In this document: positions 33,194 through 44,689 of the stretch, one piece after another
Layout: each line of letters begins with the position of its first letter
How positions within the stretch are numbered: the first letter of the stretch is position 1
Assembly: GCA_015143295.1 (NCBI GenBank)
Contig: CM026551.1
Location: 47,108,034 to 47,172,033, forward strand
Direction of reading: 5' to 3'
Length of the DNA stretch: 64,000 nucleotides
Source: Tetracentron sinense
Taxonomy: Eukaryota; Streptophyta; Magnoliopsida; Trochodendrales; Trochodendraceae
The notes under the pieces: model-generated
What the model was told of the DNA's origin: nothing
The model's database searches: none
Seen by the model: the letters and a program-made list of their open reading frames with translations, nothing else
Position numbers and translations under genes: made by a program

Positions 33194-33802
33194 CTATATT
33201 AATAATACTAAAAATTTGCGAGGGACCCACCATTTATTACTACATCTAAAAGGAATTTCAAAAAAAATTGAACATGAGTCAAAAGGATAAGAACATGACG
33301 GGCGGGAGAGAGGGCCTGGTAAACCCCTCTTTCGCCAGGAGAGGGCCCATTTCGCGAATTTGTGGGCTTCCTTGTTTGCTTCCCTACGAATGGCATGGAC
33401 AAAGGCCTGTGGGAATTTCTGCCAGAAGTCTTTAATGTCATTCATAATGGTCTGCACTTCCCAGTGGATCACATTCGTCTTGCCTAGTAAAAAGGAGATC
33501 AACTCCTTAGTGTCCCCCTCAACGATGAAATGGGACCACCCATGACTGTCTACTGTAAAGAAACAGAGAAACAAAGCCTTTGCTTCAGCAACTCGAGCAC
33601 TACCCGCGTCCAACGGGAAAGAGTTGTCGAACAAGTTGACACCCTTGTGATCCCGAATAACAATTCTTGCTCCTACGCTATTGGTGTTGACATCCCATGA
33701 GCCGTTGAAATTTAACTTTAGCCAGCCGGGGGGGAATCCAGACATTATATTGTTGGATAGTAATTGAGCAAAGAGAACTGATCTTAAGTTCTTGAGCCGC
33801 AA
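33194..33802 (-). pseudogene. LINE ORF2: terminal RNase H-like domain
   Basis: A 200-residue open frame covers the RVT_3 domain: WLKLNFNGSWDVNTNSVGAR, RVAEAKALFLCF, FIVEGDTKELISFLLG and HAIRREANKEAHKFAKWAL. The first catalytic aspartate (usually LNxDGS) is N here (LNFNGS); the E of EAKAL and the D of EGDTKE are kept. This domain is an acquisition specific to some plant L1 lineages and should degrade RNA in RNA-DNA hybrids. It is the longest intact stretch of the element. Confidence 0.85.
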
Positions 33803-33910
33803 TAATTTCGCGGGTCAGGGATTTTGCACAATGCAAAGTGTTAATGGGACAAGGCTGGGAGTGGTCGAAGACCCTAGCATTGCTAGCATGCCAAATAGTC
33901 CAAAGTAAGG

Positions 33911-34260
33911 TCACGTCTTGGATTGTGGTAGCATAATTGTCTTTAGAAAAATTTGGGTTGGAGGACTAAACCGTCCACCAGACCTGAAAGGGGGGGGGGG
34001 GGGGGGGGGGGAGGGCTGAGGGAGGTGGCATGAGAGAGATGAACCAAACCAAATATTGCAGGCGAACGGGCATTGGAAGAATATGTGGGTGATGGTTTCA
34101 GACGGGGATCCACAAAGATGACACATACAATCTATGGGCACTTGTTTAGAGTGAAGAACCTCCGCAACTGCTAAGGATCCCTTGCAACAACGCCATATGA
34201 AAACTTGCAACTTTGGAGGGACGGGCACAGACCAGATTTGATTCCAAATTGGGTCAAGGG
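33911..34260 (-). pseudogene. LINE ORF2: zf-RVT domain
   Basis: Reads PVPPKLQVFIWRCCKGSLAV, then CMCHLCGSPSETITHIFFQC-P, the cysteine/histidine cluster of the zf-RVT domain that follows RT in plant LINEs. It is cut by a 22-base G run (C run in coding sense, read as a proline stretch) at 33990-34011, probably an expansion of a short tract. Confidence 0.85.
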
Positions 34261-34749
34261 ACTGAGAGGTTGAGGTACTTGATTGGTGGTGACGAGGGAG
34301 GGCGGAGGCGTGGGCTAGGTGTTAGGCGGAGCTAACTTGAACGTTTCCGTGGTTAGTGTAGTGCCAGATCAGAGTGTCCGGATGGTTTGACATGCTGAGG
34401 TCCAAAGAGGTAATGACTTTCACTACAAGGGGTTGGAAGATTTGCTTGAGGAGAGGAAGATTCCATTTGCTTGAGGATTCTGTCACAGGTGGGAGACTCG
34501 ATCAAATTGAAGGTTTTGAGGACAATGTGAGAAAGGCTGGAAATTTGGGAGAGAGGGATTCAAGGCATCATCCCAGATGCGAATATCTGAGCCCGAACCG
34601 AGATTCAACCTGAGCCCCTAGGAAAGAAGATCCCGACCGTGGAGGAGGTTGCGCCATCCCCACAACGGCCGCTACTTGAGAGAAGCCTGCATCAGATTAG
34701 TTCGGGGGAAATGGATGCCCATTAGGACCTTGGTCCATAGGGACTGGGG

Positions 34750-36640
34750 TTGCTAAACCAAACGCCATGTTTGCTTGGCTAGGAGGGCCTGGTTAAAAGA
34801 GGAGATGTCGCGGAAACCCATACCACCCATATTTTTGGGGAGGCATAAAATTTTCCAACTATGCCAATAAATTTTTCTCTCGCTATTATGTTGCTCCCAC
34901 CAAAAATTGGCCAAAACTGAATTAATGGCCAGAGACCATAATTTTGGAAACTTAAAACAACTCATCGTAAAGGAGGGGGTGGCTTGGGCCACACTTTTGA
35001 TAAGTGTGATGCGACCTGCTTGGGTAAGAAGGCAAAACTTCCAACCTTGGAGTTTGTTGAGAATGCGAAGCTTCAAATAGTTAAAGGTTTGGGCTTTTGA
35101 ACGATGTAGCTCAGATGGTAGGCCAAGATATTGTCCAGGAACATAAATATGACGAATATGCATAGCTTTAGCAATGAGCTTCCAAAATTTCCAAGGAGTT
35201 TTACAACTGAACGAAATTCCAAACTTTTGAAAATTAATGACCTGACTCGACGCCTTACAAAATTTATCCAATAGTCCCACCAAGTAGTCGGACTCATGGA
35301 GATCCGCCTTTATGAAAATCATGCTATTGTCGACAAAAAATAGATGGGAGACGATTAGGGCGGCCCGGGCTAGATGAATTCCACTAAGATGGTGTTGGGC
35401 ACTGTGCCTTGTTGCAACATGAAGGAGAAAACCTCGATGCATAGCAGGAAGAGGTAGGGGGAGAGGGGGTCACCCTGCCTGAGACCCCTAGATGGTTGAA
35501 TACGCCCCTAGGACCACCATTAATCAATACTGGATAGGTCACCATACTCACACACTGCATAATGAGATGGCACCACCGCCGGCTGAAGCCTAACCGGTGT
35601 ATAACTTGATCAAGGAAGCACCACTCAACTCGATCATAGGCTTTTCTCATGTCGAGTTTTACCACTACATGGAAATGTTTTCTCCCTCTGGATTGCTTTA
35701 GAAAATGGACTACTCCATGGGCAATAAAGATGTTATCAGTGATTTGCTGCCCCGGGACGAAAGCTGCCTATTCCGGAGAAATAATGGATGACATGATTGT
35801 CTTTAGTCGGTTAGCCAAGCATTTGACATAATTTTGAAAAAGAAATTGCAGAGACTTATGGGACGGAATTGGGTAATGTTTTGAGTTTGGTGGATTTTGG
35901 GTATGAGGGTAATAAGGGTATGGTTGAATCTTTTGAGAAGGAAACCACCGTTTAGGAAGCTAAGAGTAGCCCTGCTCACTTGGGGACCAACTATCTCCCA
36001 GTTTGATTGATAGAAATGGCCCGGAAGGCCGTCGGGCCCCGGAGTTTGAGAGCACCCATTTGGAATACTTCTGCTTAGATCTCAATTTGGGTGAATGGAC
36101 GAGTGAGAAGTATTCATGGTGTCCGAGACACGATGGGCCATGTTGGATAGGATTTCCTCAATCTGGCCAGGGTTAGATGACGTGAATATCTCTTGGAAAT
36201 GGTTGATAATGTGATGATGTAGTTGGGTACTATCCTGGATCCACTCACCATTTTCGTCTTGTAGCCGGATGATCAAATTGGTGCGACGTCACTGGAGGGT
36301 AGTTTGGTGGAAAAAAGCGGTATTTCTGTCCCCCTTATGGAACCACTAAACACGGGATTTCTGGGCCCAAAATTTCTTTTCCAATTTACGGGCCGCATCC
36401 AGCTCCAAGAGAAGCTGGTTTTCCTGTTGGAGATCCTCTCGACGGTTTGGAGAAGGTTGGATAGAATGGAGGATTTGTTGGAGATGCTTTATTCGACTTT
36501 GGAGATTACTGAAAACATCTCGATTCCATTTCTTGAGAGCCATTTTACAATGCAATATACGATGGTAAAGGGAAAACATGGCCGAGCCATGTCGGGGGGC
36601 CCCCCAAGCATTAGCTATGATAGGTTTGCATGACTCATGA
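34750..36640 (-). pseudogene. LINE ORF2: reverse transcriptase domain
   Basis: After a coiled linker (36640-36300, LQSRIKHLQQILHSI) the frame reads NLIIRLQDENGEWIQD, PGPDGLPGHFYQ (near 36030), FRPISLCN, MVKLDMRKAYDRVEWCFLDQ (35665-35610), [11 protein letters not shown], a decayed QGDPLSP block (near 35470) and the catalytic block as FFVDN instead of FADD (near 35330). It ends [20 protein letters not shown]-like sequence at 34780. Numerous stops and frameshifts. Confidence 0.85.
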
Positions 36641-36651
36641 GACACCCACAT

Positions 36652-37400
36652 AGCCTCGTACCGGAAAGGCTGTCTTTTGGGAGCTACGATCAGATCTGTA
36701 GCTAGAAGAAGAGGGCGATGGTCTTATCCAGTGTCATCAAGGTGAGGAGCCATAGTATTAGGAAATAGCATACTCCAATCGGGGTTAGCAAGAGCTCTGT
36801 CAATCCGTGCTTGAATAAAAGCCTCCCTAGCTCACCTATTACACCATGTAAAAACAAGTCCCTGAGAGGACATATCCATTAATCGGGCTTGGGAGACCAT
36901 GTGCTGAAAATGGGCCATTTAATGGGGTTCCCTTAACCAACCACCTTCCTTTTCCGCCGTGGTTAGAATATCATTAAAATCTCCAAGGACCACCCAAGGA
37001 GAGTGGCATCTCTCACCCTCATGGGCCATCTGATCCCAGAGGTTGTATCGGAGACCGGTATCAGTTGGGCCGTATATAAAGGTAGCATGCCATGGGGGCC
37101 TTCCGTCATCAAGACGAATATTCACTTCAATACTGTGAGCCGAGCTACTGCGAATATCAACTGAGACTTTTGCCATCCACATGAGAGCCAGGCCCCCTGC
37201 ACGTCCCCTAGGATCGACAGTGAAGACATAATCCATATGGAGTTTCCTCCTTATTTGGTCAAGATATCGGGGTTGTTGCTTCATTTCCATTAAGAAAATC
37301 ATGGAGGGGTGGTATTTTCGGGATAGATCTCGAAGATGACAAACTGTTCGGTCCCACCCCAGACCTTGACAGTTCCAAAATAAAAGTTTAATTGATCTCT
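36652..37400 (-). pseudogene. LINE ORF2: endonuclease domain
   Basis: Starts near 37385 with LLFWNCQGLGWDRTV (the N-W-N-C/R-G-L motif of APE-type endonuclease). It continues MIFLMEMKQQ (catalytic E), GRAGGLALMW, WHATFIYGPTD and PWVVLGDFNDIL (catalytic D and N). Then MDMSSQGLVFTWCN, RIDRALANPDW and, just before the linker, HRPLLL with the SDH site read as DHRP. It nicks target DNA. Stops interrupt it at about 36918 and 36830. Confidence 0.85.
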
Positions 37401-37676
37401 GGGCAGCTGCCCCTTTGCAGCCGCCTTTTCATCATCTACAGGTGGGATTGGTGAGATCGAGGAGGAGTTGGCAACCAGTTGGTTGAGCAGCTGTGGCTTG
37501 TTCACTTTGACCGGTGGTGATGGAGGTCTCAGGCTCAGTTGGTTTCGGATTGGATTGGGATTGAAATGGTATGTGGTCAGATGGTCTTTCCCATTAGTTT
37601 TGCCGGATTTTCCTTTCACCTTACTTGGGGGGTAGCCTGGGCTCAGAGGGTCTTTGGGGTCAAGTGGGTTTATTCC

Positions 37677-39105
37677 CTAATCACGTGTGAAAGGTGGACC
37701 CAGAGTTTTTAGGATTGATGGACTTTCACCAATTTGGTCCAAGGTTGGCGACAAAAGATGGCTTTTAGGAGGTATGAAGGAAGGTTTTTCGAGAGCAGAC
37801 AGAGGGGTATGGTTGGTTATAGAATCGAGGGTGAGGGGGAGAGAAGGTTCGAGGATGGGTGTCCTTTGTGACAGGGGCGACGGGTTAGGTGGTGAAACAG
37901 CTTTTGGGAAGGTAAGGGCGGCCCGAGGTGGAGTACTGGATGCTGGTTTAGGGATTGGTGGTGTTGGGGTTGACAAATTGACGGGTCGTATTGGGCCCTC
38001 GGATAGCTGGGAGGTAAGGCAACGTTTAGAGGGCAGGGAATGACCACGGGGTGTTTCTGGGACCTCTCTAACAGGAGCTGATTTCATGCAAACTTCAGGA
38101 GTGGGAGAGGGTAGGTGAGAGAGTGTTGTCTAATCCATGTCTTGGGAAGCATGAGAATTGGATGGTGTTGACATTCCCGGCAACAGATGGGGTACAGTTT
38201 TCCGGTCATCGAGTATGATTGACTGTAGGTTTGGAATTGGTGGGGATTGAGGAGGACTGTGGGAAATAGGGTTGGTTTTTTGTCCGGCATGTCCCTGAGA
38301 CCTCTGAGGGCTCCCTTCAGCTCAAAGGTGTTGACCGTACTCTTCCCCTTCGGCGGAATTAGCTTGCTGGTGAGATCGCCCCAGAAGTGGTGCAAGAACG
38401 TTCGAGCAATGGCGTTGATCATCACCAATAATCCCACATTCATAGCAGAAGTTGGGGAGTCATTTATAACGTAGTTGAAGGTGCAATGGTTCACGAGTTT
38501 TCTGGTGAAGAAGCAAATGGGAACGTAGAGGTTTCTGGATGTGTAGAACTATTCTTACCCTGAGAAACTTTCCCTGCGAGGCACCCATCGTAGGGATGTC
38601 CAACTCCATCACCTCACCAAGTTCCTGTCCCATCCGCTCTCCAACGGGTGCAATCATATGCTCCAGGGGGAGTCCGTGGATCTAGACCCAAACGGGGAGT
38701 TCACCATAACCATCTCCGAGGGGGGATGTCTGGGCGCCATCTTTGGAGAAGTAGAGAGTGACCGTTAAATGTCCAAGGTTGGTTCAGTAGAGTTCGACGA
38801 ATGTCAAGTTCTTGTTGGAACTTGAACAGAAAGAGGTCTTCATTGAGGTCGAGGACTTTGACAGGATATTGGGTGTTCCAAGCATTGGTCAGGGTAGTTT
38901 TCGCCACTGGGCGGTTGAAAGGACGGTCACTGATTATTTTTCCTATGAGACTGAGCTCACATTCGTTGATGCTGTCGATGAGCCATTCCTCTTCTACCCT
39001 GATAGGTTGGGAGGAGGAGGGAGGTTGGAGTTGTGTTTGGAGATCAGATGTGAGTCGAGTTACGACCACATCGTGGGCTATTTTTGGAGGTGAGGTTTCA
39101 GACAT
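37677..39105 (-). pseudogene. LINE ORF1 (DUF4283 nucleic-acid-binding protein)
   Basis: From ATG 39105 the frame gives a protein with a DUF4283 domain: LIGKIISDRPFNRPVAKTTL, WNTQYPVKVLDL, ELDIRRTLLNQPWTFNGHSL. After a frameshift it continues near 38690-38460 (MIAPVGERMGQELGEV, IQKPLRSHLLLHQ). A zinc knuckle follows at about 38405-38450, reading CYECGIIGDDQRHC, where the expected histidine after GIIG is replaced by D. The C-terminal part (38087-37677) is rich in P, S and T. ORF1 coats LINE RNA. It is broken at least three times. Confidence 0.85.
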
Positions 39106-39412
39106 GGATAAAGCTGGGGCAAGATAGGATAGAAGATAACAAGAGAGGTGAGAAAGGTGGATCAGGATTTGAAAACGGGAAGACAGAGAAATAGGAACCT
39201 TGAAGGAGAAGACACTAGGGTCTTAGGATGGAGCTCTACAGGAGAGCAAAGAACTACACTTTTTTTAAGAGCTAATAATCCATATCGAGAGAGAATACAT
39301 AGAATTCATTAGCATCAATTTCCCATTTTCCATATCAACAACGCAATAAGCCCAATGGCTTCTATTGTAATGGGAAAGATAAGCTACAATCATAAACAAT
39401 AATTAATTAAAG

Positions 39413-39579
39413 GGATAAAGTTTTTGAGACCCCTTAGGGCCGAGACCACCAAGATTGTGCTCTAAGAGCACGGGATTTCAGGTGGGGTCCATTTCACATG
39501 CACCCCACCTAAAATCCCGTGCTCTTAGAGCACGGTCTTGGTGGTCTTGGCCCTAAGGGGGGTCTCAGTAGCAAAGTCC
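39413..39579. mobile_element. Mutator MITE (GAGACCACC family), copy 3
   Basis: A perfect 9-bp duplication TAATTAAAG (39404-39412 and 39580-39588) flanks ends GGATAAAGTTTTTGAGACCC and TCTCAGTAGCAAAGTCC. The body is an almost perfect hairpin: GTGCTCTAAGAGCACGGGAT pairs with ATCCCGTGCTCTTAGAGCAC. 167 bp, no ORF. Confidence 0.9.
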
Positions 39580-39640
39580 TAATTAAAGTGATGAACAGTA
39601 TATGGGTGCTGTGATATAAATGTTATATTACACTATGTAC

Positions 39641-39831
39641 CTTAGCATATTCCATCACTTTGTATCCAAAATCAATTGAATTCACCCAATGTAGTATGCC
39701 ATCTTTCAAGTTTGATTTCGAAAATTGACGGTCAAAGGGAAAAGCATTAGCTGCTGGATGACACTTTTTTGCATCACAATTTTTTGTCCCCAATATATAT
39801 TTAATAATGTAGCATAAATTATCTTCCATAT
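39641..39831 (-). CDS. Orphan protein-coding exon, function not recognised
   Basis: The minus strand carries a 191-bp open segment with good splice sites: acceptor after CTGCAACTTAG (39833-39832) and donor GTACAT at 39640. It encodes, after a partial codon, MEDNLCYIIKYILGTKNCD, AKKCHPAANAFPFDRQFS and KSNLKDGILHWVNSIDFGYK, ending VMEYAK. The composition is that of a real globular protein, not low complexity, with cysteine/histidine and aromatic residues. I do not recognise the family. No neighbouring exon was found: to the left lie a MITE and a LINE, to the right AT-rich DNA. It may be one exon of a gene with huge introns or a captured or relic exon. Confidence 0.45.
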
Positions 39832-40320
39832 CTAAGTTGCAGAATTTTTTTGGACAGTAATGCTATTTAGGCACCCCAAGACAAGGCACATGATTCAGTT
39901 TTGTTTCGATTACTTGGTATAAATAGTCATAAAAAATGAACATGGTCAAACAATACCCCTATTCCATAAGTCACATATATTTTGTTTCATTTTGTTAGGA
40001 GTCATGCTAGGTATGATGGAAGGCTATTTAATTAAATTACATTTTGTAAAAGTTCTATTTGATCAAAACTAATTAGCATAGAGAGAAATTGTCTTTTTTT
40101 TTTTTTCTCTCTTTTTTCAAATGAGAAGTAATTGGGCCGGTTAGCGACGAGAGTGGACGCTAGCGGCAATGGCGACATTTGTGACCGAAATATGTGGAGA
40201 AGATTGACAATGGGATGGGAGAAGGTAGGCATGTTATTCATAGAGATGATAGGAAGATCATGAAACAATGAGGGCAATGTCATTATTGTTTATTTTAAGA
40301 TACAAATATATAAGCTATAA

Positions 40321-40652
40321 GAGCATCTCCAACCCTATCTCTAAAATTTTTCTATTTTTTCTCTAGAATGGAGAATAATTGATAGATAGGGCTCCAACCC
40401 ACTCCCTATCTTCTCCCTACTTCTTCCCCATATACCCCAATACTCTCTGTATCCACTTCTCGCTAACGACCATTTTAAAAAAAAAGTTACACAATGGACG
40501 GCGATGGAAAAATGCTCCCCAATTTTGGCGAGCGGTTTGGGTTTCCCTAATATGGAGAGCAGTAATAACTAATGCGTTGGAGCTCTGGTTTTTGCTTCCG
40601 CTTCTCCAATTTGGAGAAGAGAGCTCATTTGGCCAGAGCGTAGGAGATGCTC
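40321..40652. mobile_element. PIF/Harbinger-type MITE, second copy
   Basis: Ends GAGCATCTCCAACCC and GGAGATGCTC are inverted, with flanking TAA and TAG, an imperfect 3-bp duplication. Inner arms pair partly (AGGGCTCCAACCCACTCC, CGTTGGAGCTCTGG). Related to the nested copy at 23423-23797. Confidence 0.65.
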
Positions 40653-43005
40653 TAGTAATGATCAGGTGTAATCATTAGATATTGGGTCATTCATATTATT
40701 ATTGACCTACATTGAATACATCTACATACAATATTTTAAAATCATTTAGTGTTTACAGATCAATTAAAGCAACAAGTAAGAAGTTTTGCTATAAGTAACA
40801 ACTTATAACAATTTTTTAAATAATATCTTGAATAAGTTTTACTAATTAATTTTAAAATTATTAATATTAATTACAAATGAAATAGGATATGTCTAATACT
40901 AATGTCATAAAATAGGTTTAACAGTATGAAAACCTCAACTAACATTTTCACATAAATTTATGAATATAATTGTAATAATTATTCTTATTAATTATATAGA
41001 AGAACTTAAAAGAAAATTAATAAAATTTTAAATAATTTTATTAATTATGTGAATAATATTAATTTTTTACTAACCATGAATTAATCAAAATATTAAATAA
41101 GTATTTTAAATAAATTTACTTCTAACTAAGTATTTAAATAGCATTTCTATACAAATATAACATTTTTAAAAACTATGAATTGATTTTAACATTCTTATTG
41201 TAAATAGATATAATACACACATTATAAGTTTTTTAATAAATATTTATGAATTAATTAAAATTTAAATAATTTCACTAATTCTAATTAACTATTTTGAATA
41301 ATTTTATTAATTATCTAAAGTAACTTTTTTCAAAAATTATTGAACATGAATTAACTAAAACTACAATAAAACATCATGCAATTCTAGTCTATTTCTAATG
41401 TAGGTACAAAACTATGTGTTAATAAATTAGCAATGTATTATGACCTCTAGGGTCCTTTTAAGTCCAGACAGAAATGGGTGGAGAAACCCAACTCAAACCG
41501 GACCCATGGGCTGAATACATTAACCATAAAAGTTGCACAACGGCCCAGACCAACCCAAACAGAATTAAACGCAGGCTGAGTAAGGTTGGTAGGCCCGAGG
41601 TTGAATTTGGGCTGGTTTGGAATCCATCCTAGCCCAAGCCTTTAGGTTCTGTCGTGAAGCCTCAAGGCTGTGATTATTCTCTTCGTGGGAATCTAAAGGA
41701 AGAAGTTTAAATGGGCTTTATTAGTCCATATTTTTCTTTTTGTCATTTTAGAGTGTTGGTCCAAACAAGTCCCCTCGAGCTTGGTTTGAGAGATGCAAAG
41801 GAAATTGACGTTGTTTGTGACAATGAGGATCATCCCCACGGGTCAAATAGCACGAGGCTTGGAATTAGGTCAAGTCGATTTGGGAGTGTGGGTTCATCAG
41901 GGGTCAGTCAATCATTCGCCCGTCCATCAGCCCCATTAGTATGGAATGGTGCGAGATGCTGTAGCACATAATGAACTTTCTCTATGCCTCATGCATACAG
42001 TCAGTCTCTCTCTCTCTCTCTCTATTTTCCATCCACCAAACAACCTAATAGAGAAATTATTCTATCCATTCTTAATCTTTGTTGGTGTACTGAATTTCTC
42101 ATTATACCAGTGTCAGTGTGTCTTCTCAAGCAATCAAGATTCTAATCCCTTTAAGAGTAGCGGTTGAGATATTCACCGTTTGACCCAATTTCAATGCTAG
42201 ACTTCTAACCATTCAAACTTGTGAACAAATACTCACACCACTAATTGTGTTTCAACCTAACCCCATATTGTGTACCAAAAAGATTTAAAAAAAAAATAAT
42301 TTATATTTGTATGGTGGCCTTTTTTTTAAGCCGCCCAAGATGATAAACCCCATATTGTGTACCAAACTTCATTGTATTTTAAATAGCCTTTTTTGAACTT
42401 TATCCCTTGGGATAAGCATCCAACTTGGGCCTAAGGATCACGACCTATTCCATTACCCAATTTTTAAAACTGGATGAATTAGTCAAGCAACTCAAGAGTT
42501 GATCTTTTCTAAGTTGAATTTTCACTTGCATGGGCCTGTTTGTTTGGCGGGAACTTGTCGTGGGAGTTATGAATCCTTGAGAATCGATCATTTTAAGGTT
42601 GTACATTTGAGCAAGGTGAATTCAAATTCTTGAGGGAATCCAAATTGATGCAAAATGAGAAATGAAATCCTGTATTCAAAATTCCCTCAACAGATAACGT
42701 AGTTCCCATCTTTGATAGCTCTGGCCGTCCCTTGGAGAATTGCTACAATCACTTCCAATCGATCGATGGTCGCCTGAAAATGTCACTAACAGTCCTCTAG
42801 TCATCTGTCTCTGTAAGTTGGAGTCATTGCTGCGGCAAGACGCCTATCGCTCCTCATGAGGAGCTTGACCATAATTCACCTTAATTTTATTTTACTGTTT
42901 CATTCATTAAAGTATAATTATCATATGTTCGATTTTATCAAAATAATACATATTATTTAAATAATACTTAAATATTATTAACATCTTCAATTAAGAGGAC
43001 ATGAA
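40653..43005. other. AT-rich intergenic DNA with small relics
   Basis: 40700-41450 is very AT-rich with no feature. 41455-41640 is a GC-richer block with GGCCC, AACCCAA and GCCCAAGCC motifs resembling repeat ends at 53790 and 62640. A CT microsatellite is at about 42004-42024. Short frames at 41711-42167 show no known domain. Confidence 0.45.
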
Positions 43006-43011
43006 AGGATA

Positions 43012-43240
43012 GGGATCAGATTTTGATCTGTCTCGCCATACCAAAACCAACCGGCCTAAGTTCAGCATTCGACACATGGCAATAAAAAAAGGGAGAAGTC
43101 ATTTCATTTCCCCCCTGTTTTTAGACTTCTCTCCATTTGAAATCTTCTCCCCTTTTTATCGCCACATGTTGGACACTGAACTTAGGCCGGATGATTTTGG
43201 TATGGTGAGAGCTAGATCAAATCTGATCCCGAAAGGATAA
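43012..43240. mobile_element. Palindromic MITE of the GACTTCTCCC group
   Basis: Ends GATCAGATTTTGATCTGTCT and the complement of GATCAAATCTGATC are inverted. Arms contain CATACCAAAACCAACCGGCC against GGCCGGATGATTTTGGTATG, and GGGAGAAGTCATTTCATT. The interior shares GACTTCTC / GATATCTC-like motifs with the CTCTGGC Mutator MITEs. Confidence 0.6.
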
Positions 43241-43458
43241 TGGATATTATGACCGTTATTTCACCCGCATTATTTACCATTAATATAGAGTGTAATTTTG
43301 ATGAGGAGCTCTCTATAATTTATGTTGAGCTCTACTCTTGTGTCTCCAAAAGAGGGGAGCTATAAGTCAGACCAAGGTAGTCAACTTTGAAAATTTGATT
43401 GCAACCCCACTCCTGAGTAAAAAAGGATGCTCTGCGTAACTGTTCATGCACATACACT

Positions 43459-43872
43459 AAAGGTTTGAAATTATGGTGAAATTTCGGTTTTGTTCTCACC
43501 CGACGAAATTGAAATCTTTTATATTTAGTTTTAAAAGATTTCGGCCAAAAATTCAGATTTTCAGCCGAAATTTTCAGAATTTATTTTTAAATATACTTAA
43601 ATGATTTTAAAAAATAATATTTCAAAATATTCCAAAAATTCCTAAACATATTATTGAAAATTTGAAAATTTTTAAAAATAATATTACATAAATATATTAA
43701 ATTTTAATAAAACCAAAATGTTCCAAAATTTCGGCAGAAATTTTCTGAAATATTGTGAAAATATTTAATTTTAATAAAATATTTTTAAAATAAAAATTAT
43801 GAAATTTTGCCGAAAAATCCTATGGAGAACCAAAATTTTGTTACTTTGACCGAAAAAACTGGACCTCATGTC
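43459..43872. mobile_element. Probable hAT-like AT-rich MITE
   Basis: Starts AAAGGTTTGAAATTATGG, very like the hAT MITE at 31972, and is filled with GAAATTTCGG / CCGAAATTTTC inverted motifs. The right terminus and duplication are poorly preserved. Confidence 0.4.
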
Positions 43873-44440
43873 TTTAGTCCCATATCGGCTACTTATCCGA
43901 GCCCATATTCCCTTATAAGTTCCATCACGCCTCAAACAATTGGTACCTATTTTGAGGAGTGTTTTAGATGAAGCTTATTTGGGTTATGGGTTGGTGGTGT
44001 GTGTATGATGTGTGTGAGTGGGTGTCTTCTTTGCTTTACCTGTAGCTTCGCTTTTTTGTGTTGTTACTCTGACCAAAATAATAAAAAAAAAGAGTTCGAT
44101 TTCAAACCTTGCATAAACTCACACGTGAAGTAGGAAAAAGAAACACGTAAAAGAATGTCAAAAGTAGCTCCCACTTTGAAAGCAATTTTGGTTGTCTTAT
44201 TTTTCCCTAACCGTTCCCTGTAGAAAGATAGCAACAACAACCAGAACAAGGCATAAAGATGCGAAATATTGAGTGTTTGGTTCGGCAGATATGTCCCCTG
44301 GTTGCAATGTATGGTTTTTCCAGCCAATAACATACTGCCCAAACCAAATGATCAATAGGATTCATATACTTGAGAAAGATGGGTTGCTAAGGAAGCTTCC
44401 TTGTATATGCATTTAGGGGTGCAGGAAAGTGAGATTCGTT

Positions 44441-44657
44441 GTTTATTATTATGATTATTATTATTATTTTTATTTTTAAAAGCCACCCTGGAGGAGTGGG
44501 TAGGGGGGTTATTATTATTATTCCATATCCAATATAGTAGGTTATATATGTCCAAGTTGGAGACTGGGCAATATCAACCAATACTCAATGGAATCCGATC
44601 CCTCGTCTCCACTATGAGAGCCTTATAACTCTGCCATCAGAACAAGAAAGTAGGTGT
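44441..44657 (-). mobile_element. SINE-like retroposon in R44
   Basis: It is flanked by 15-bp near-identical duplications, AAAGTGAGATTCGTT (44426-44440) and AAAGTGAAATTCGTT (44658-44672). On the minus strand it begins with GATGGCAGAGTTATAAGGC (A-box-like) and GGGATCGGATTCC (B-box-like) and ends in a tail of AATAATAAT and A-rich repeats. These are marks of a LINE-mobilised tRNA-type SINE. Confidence 0.7.
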
Positions 44658-44689
44658 AAAGTGAAATTCGTTTCACACATCTTATCTTA

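Larger units (their letters stand above)
33183..39250 (-). mobile_element. Near full-length L1-type LINE, inactive
   Basis: On the minus strand the element runs from a leader (about 39250-39106) through ORF1 and ORF2 to a terminal RNase H-like domain ending near 33194. Domain order and length of about 6 kb match plant L1 LINEs. Both ORFs are broken by many stops and frameshifts. The usual 3' poly(A) is not seen; a C-run (G-run on the plus strand) lies there instead. No target duplication was identified. Confidence 0.9.

Noticed and set aside
43866-43960. Possible snRNA gene promoter (TCCCATATCG, resembling the plant upstream element RTCCCACATCG)
   Set aside because: No TATA at proper spacing followed by a U1-U6 RNA sequence. 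The motif is also frequent in plant LTRs.
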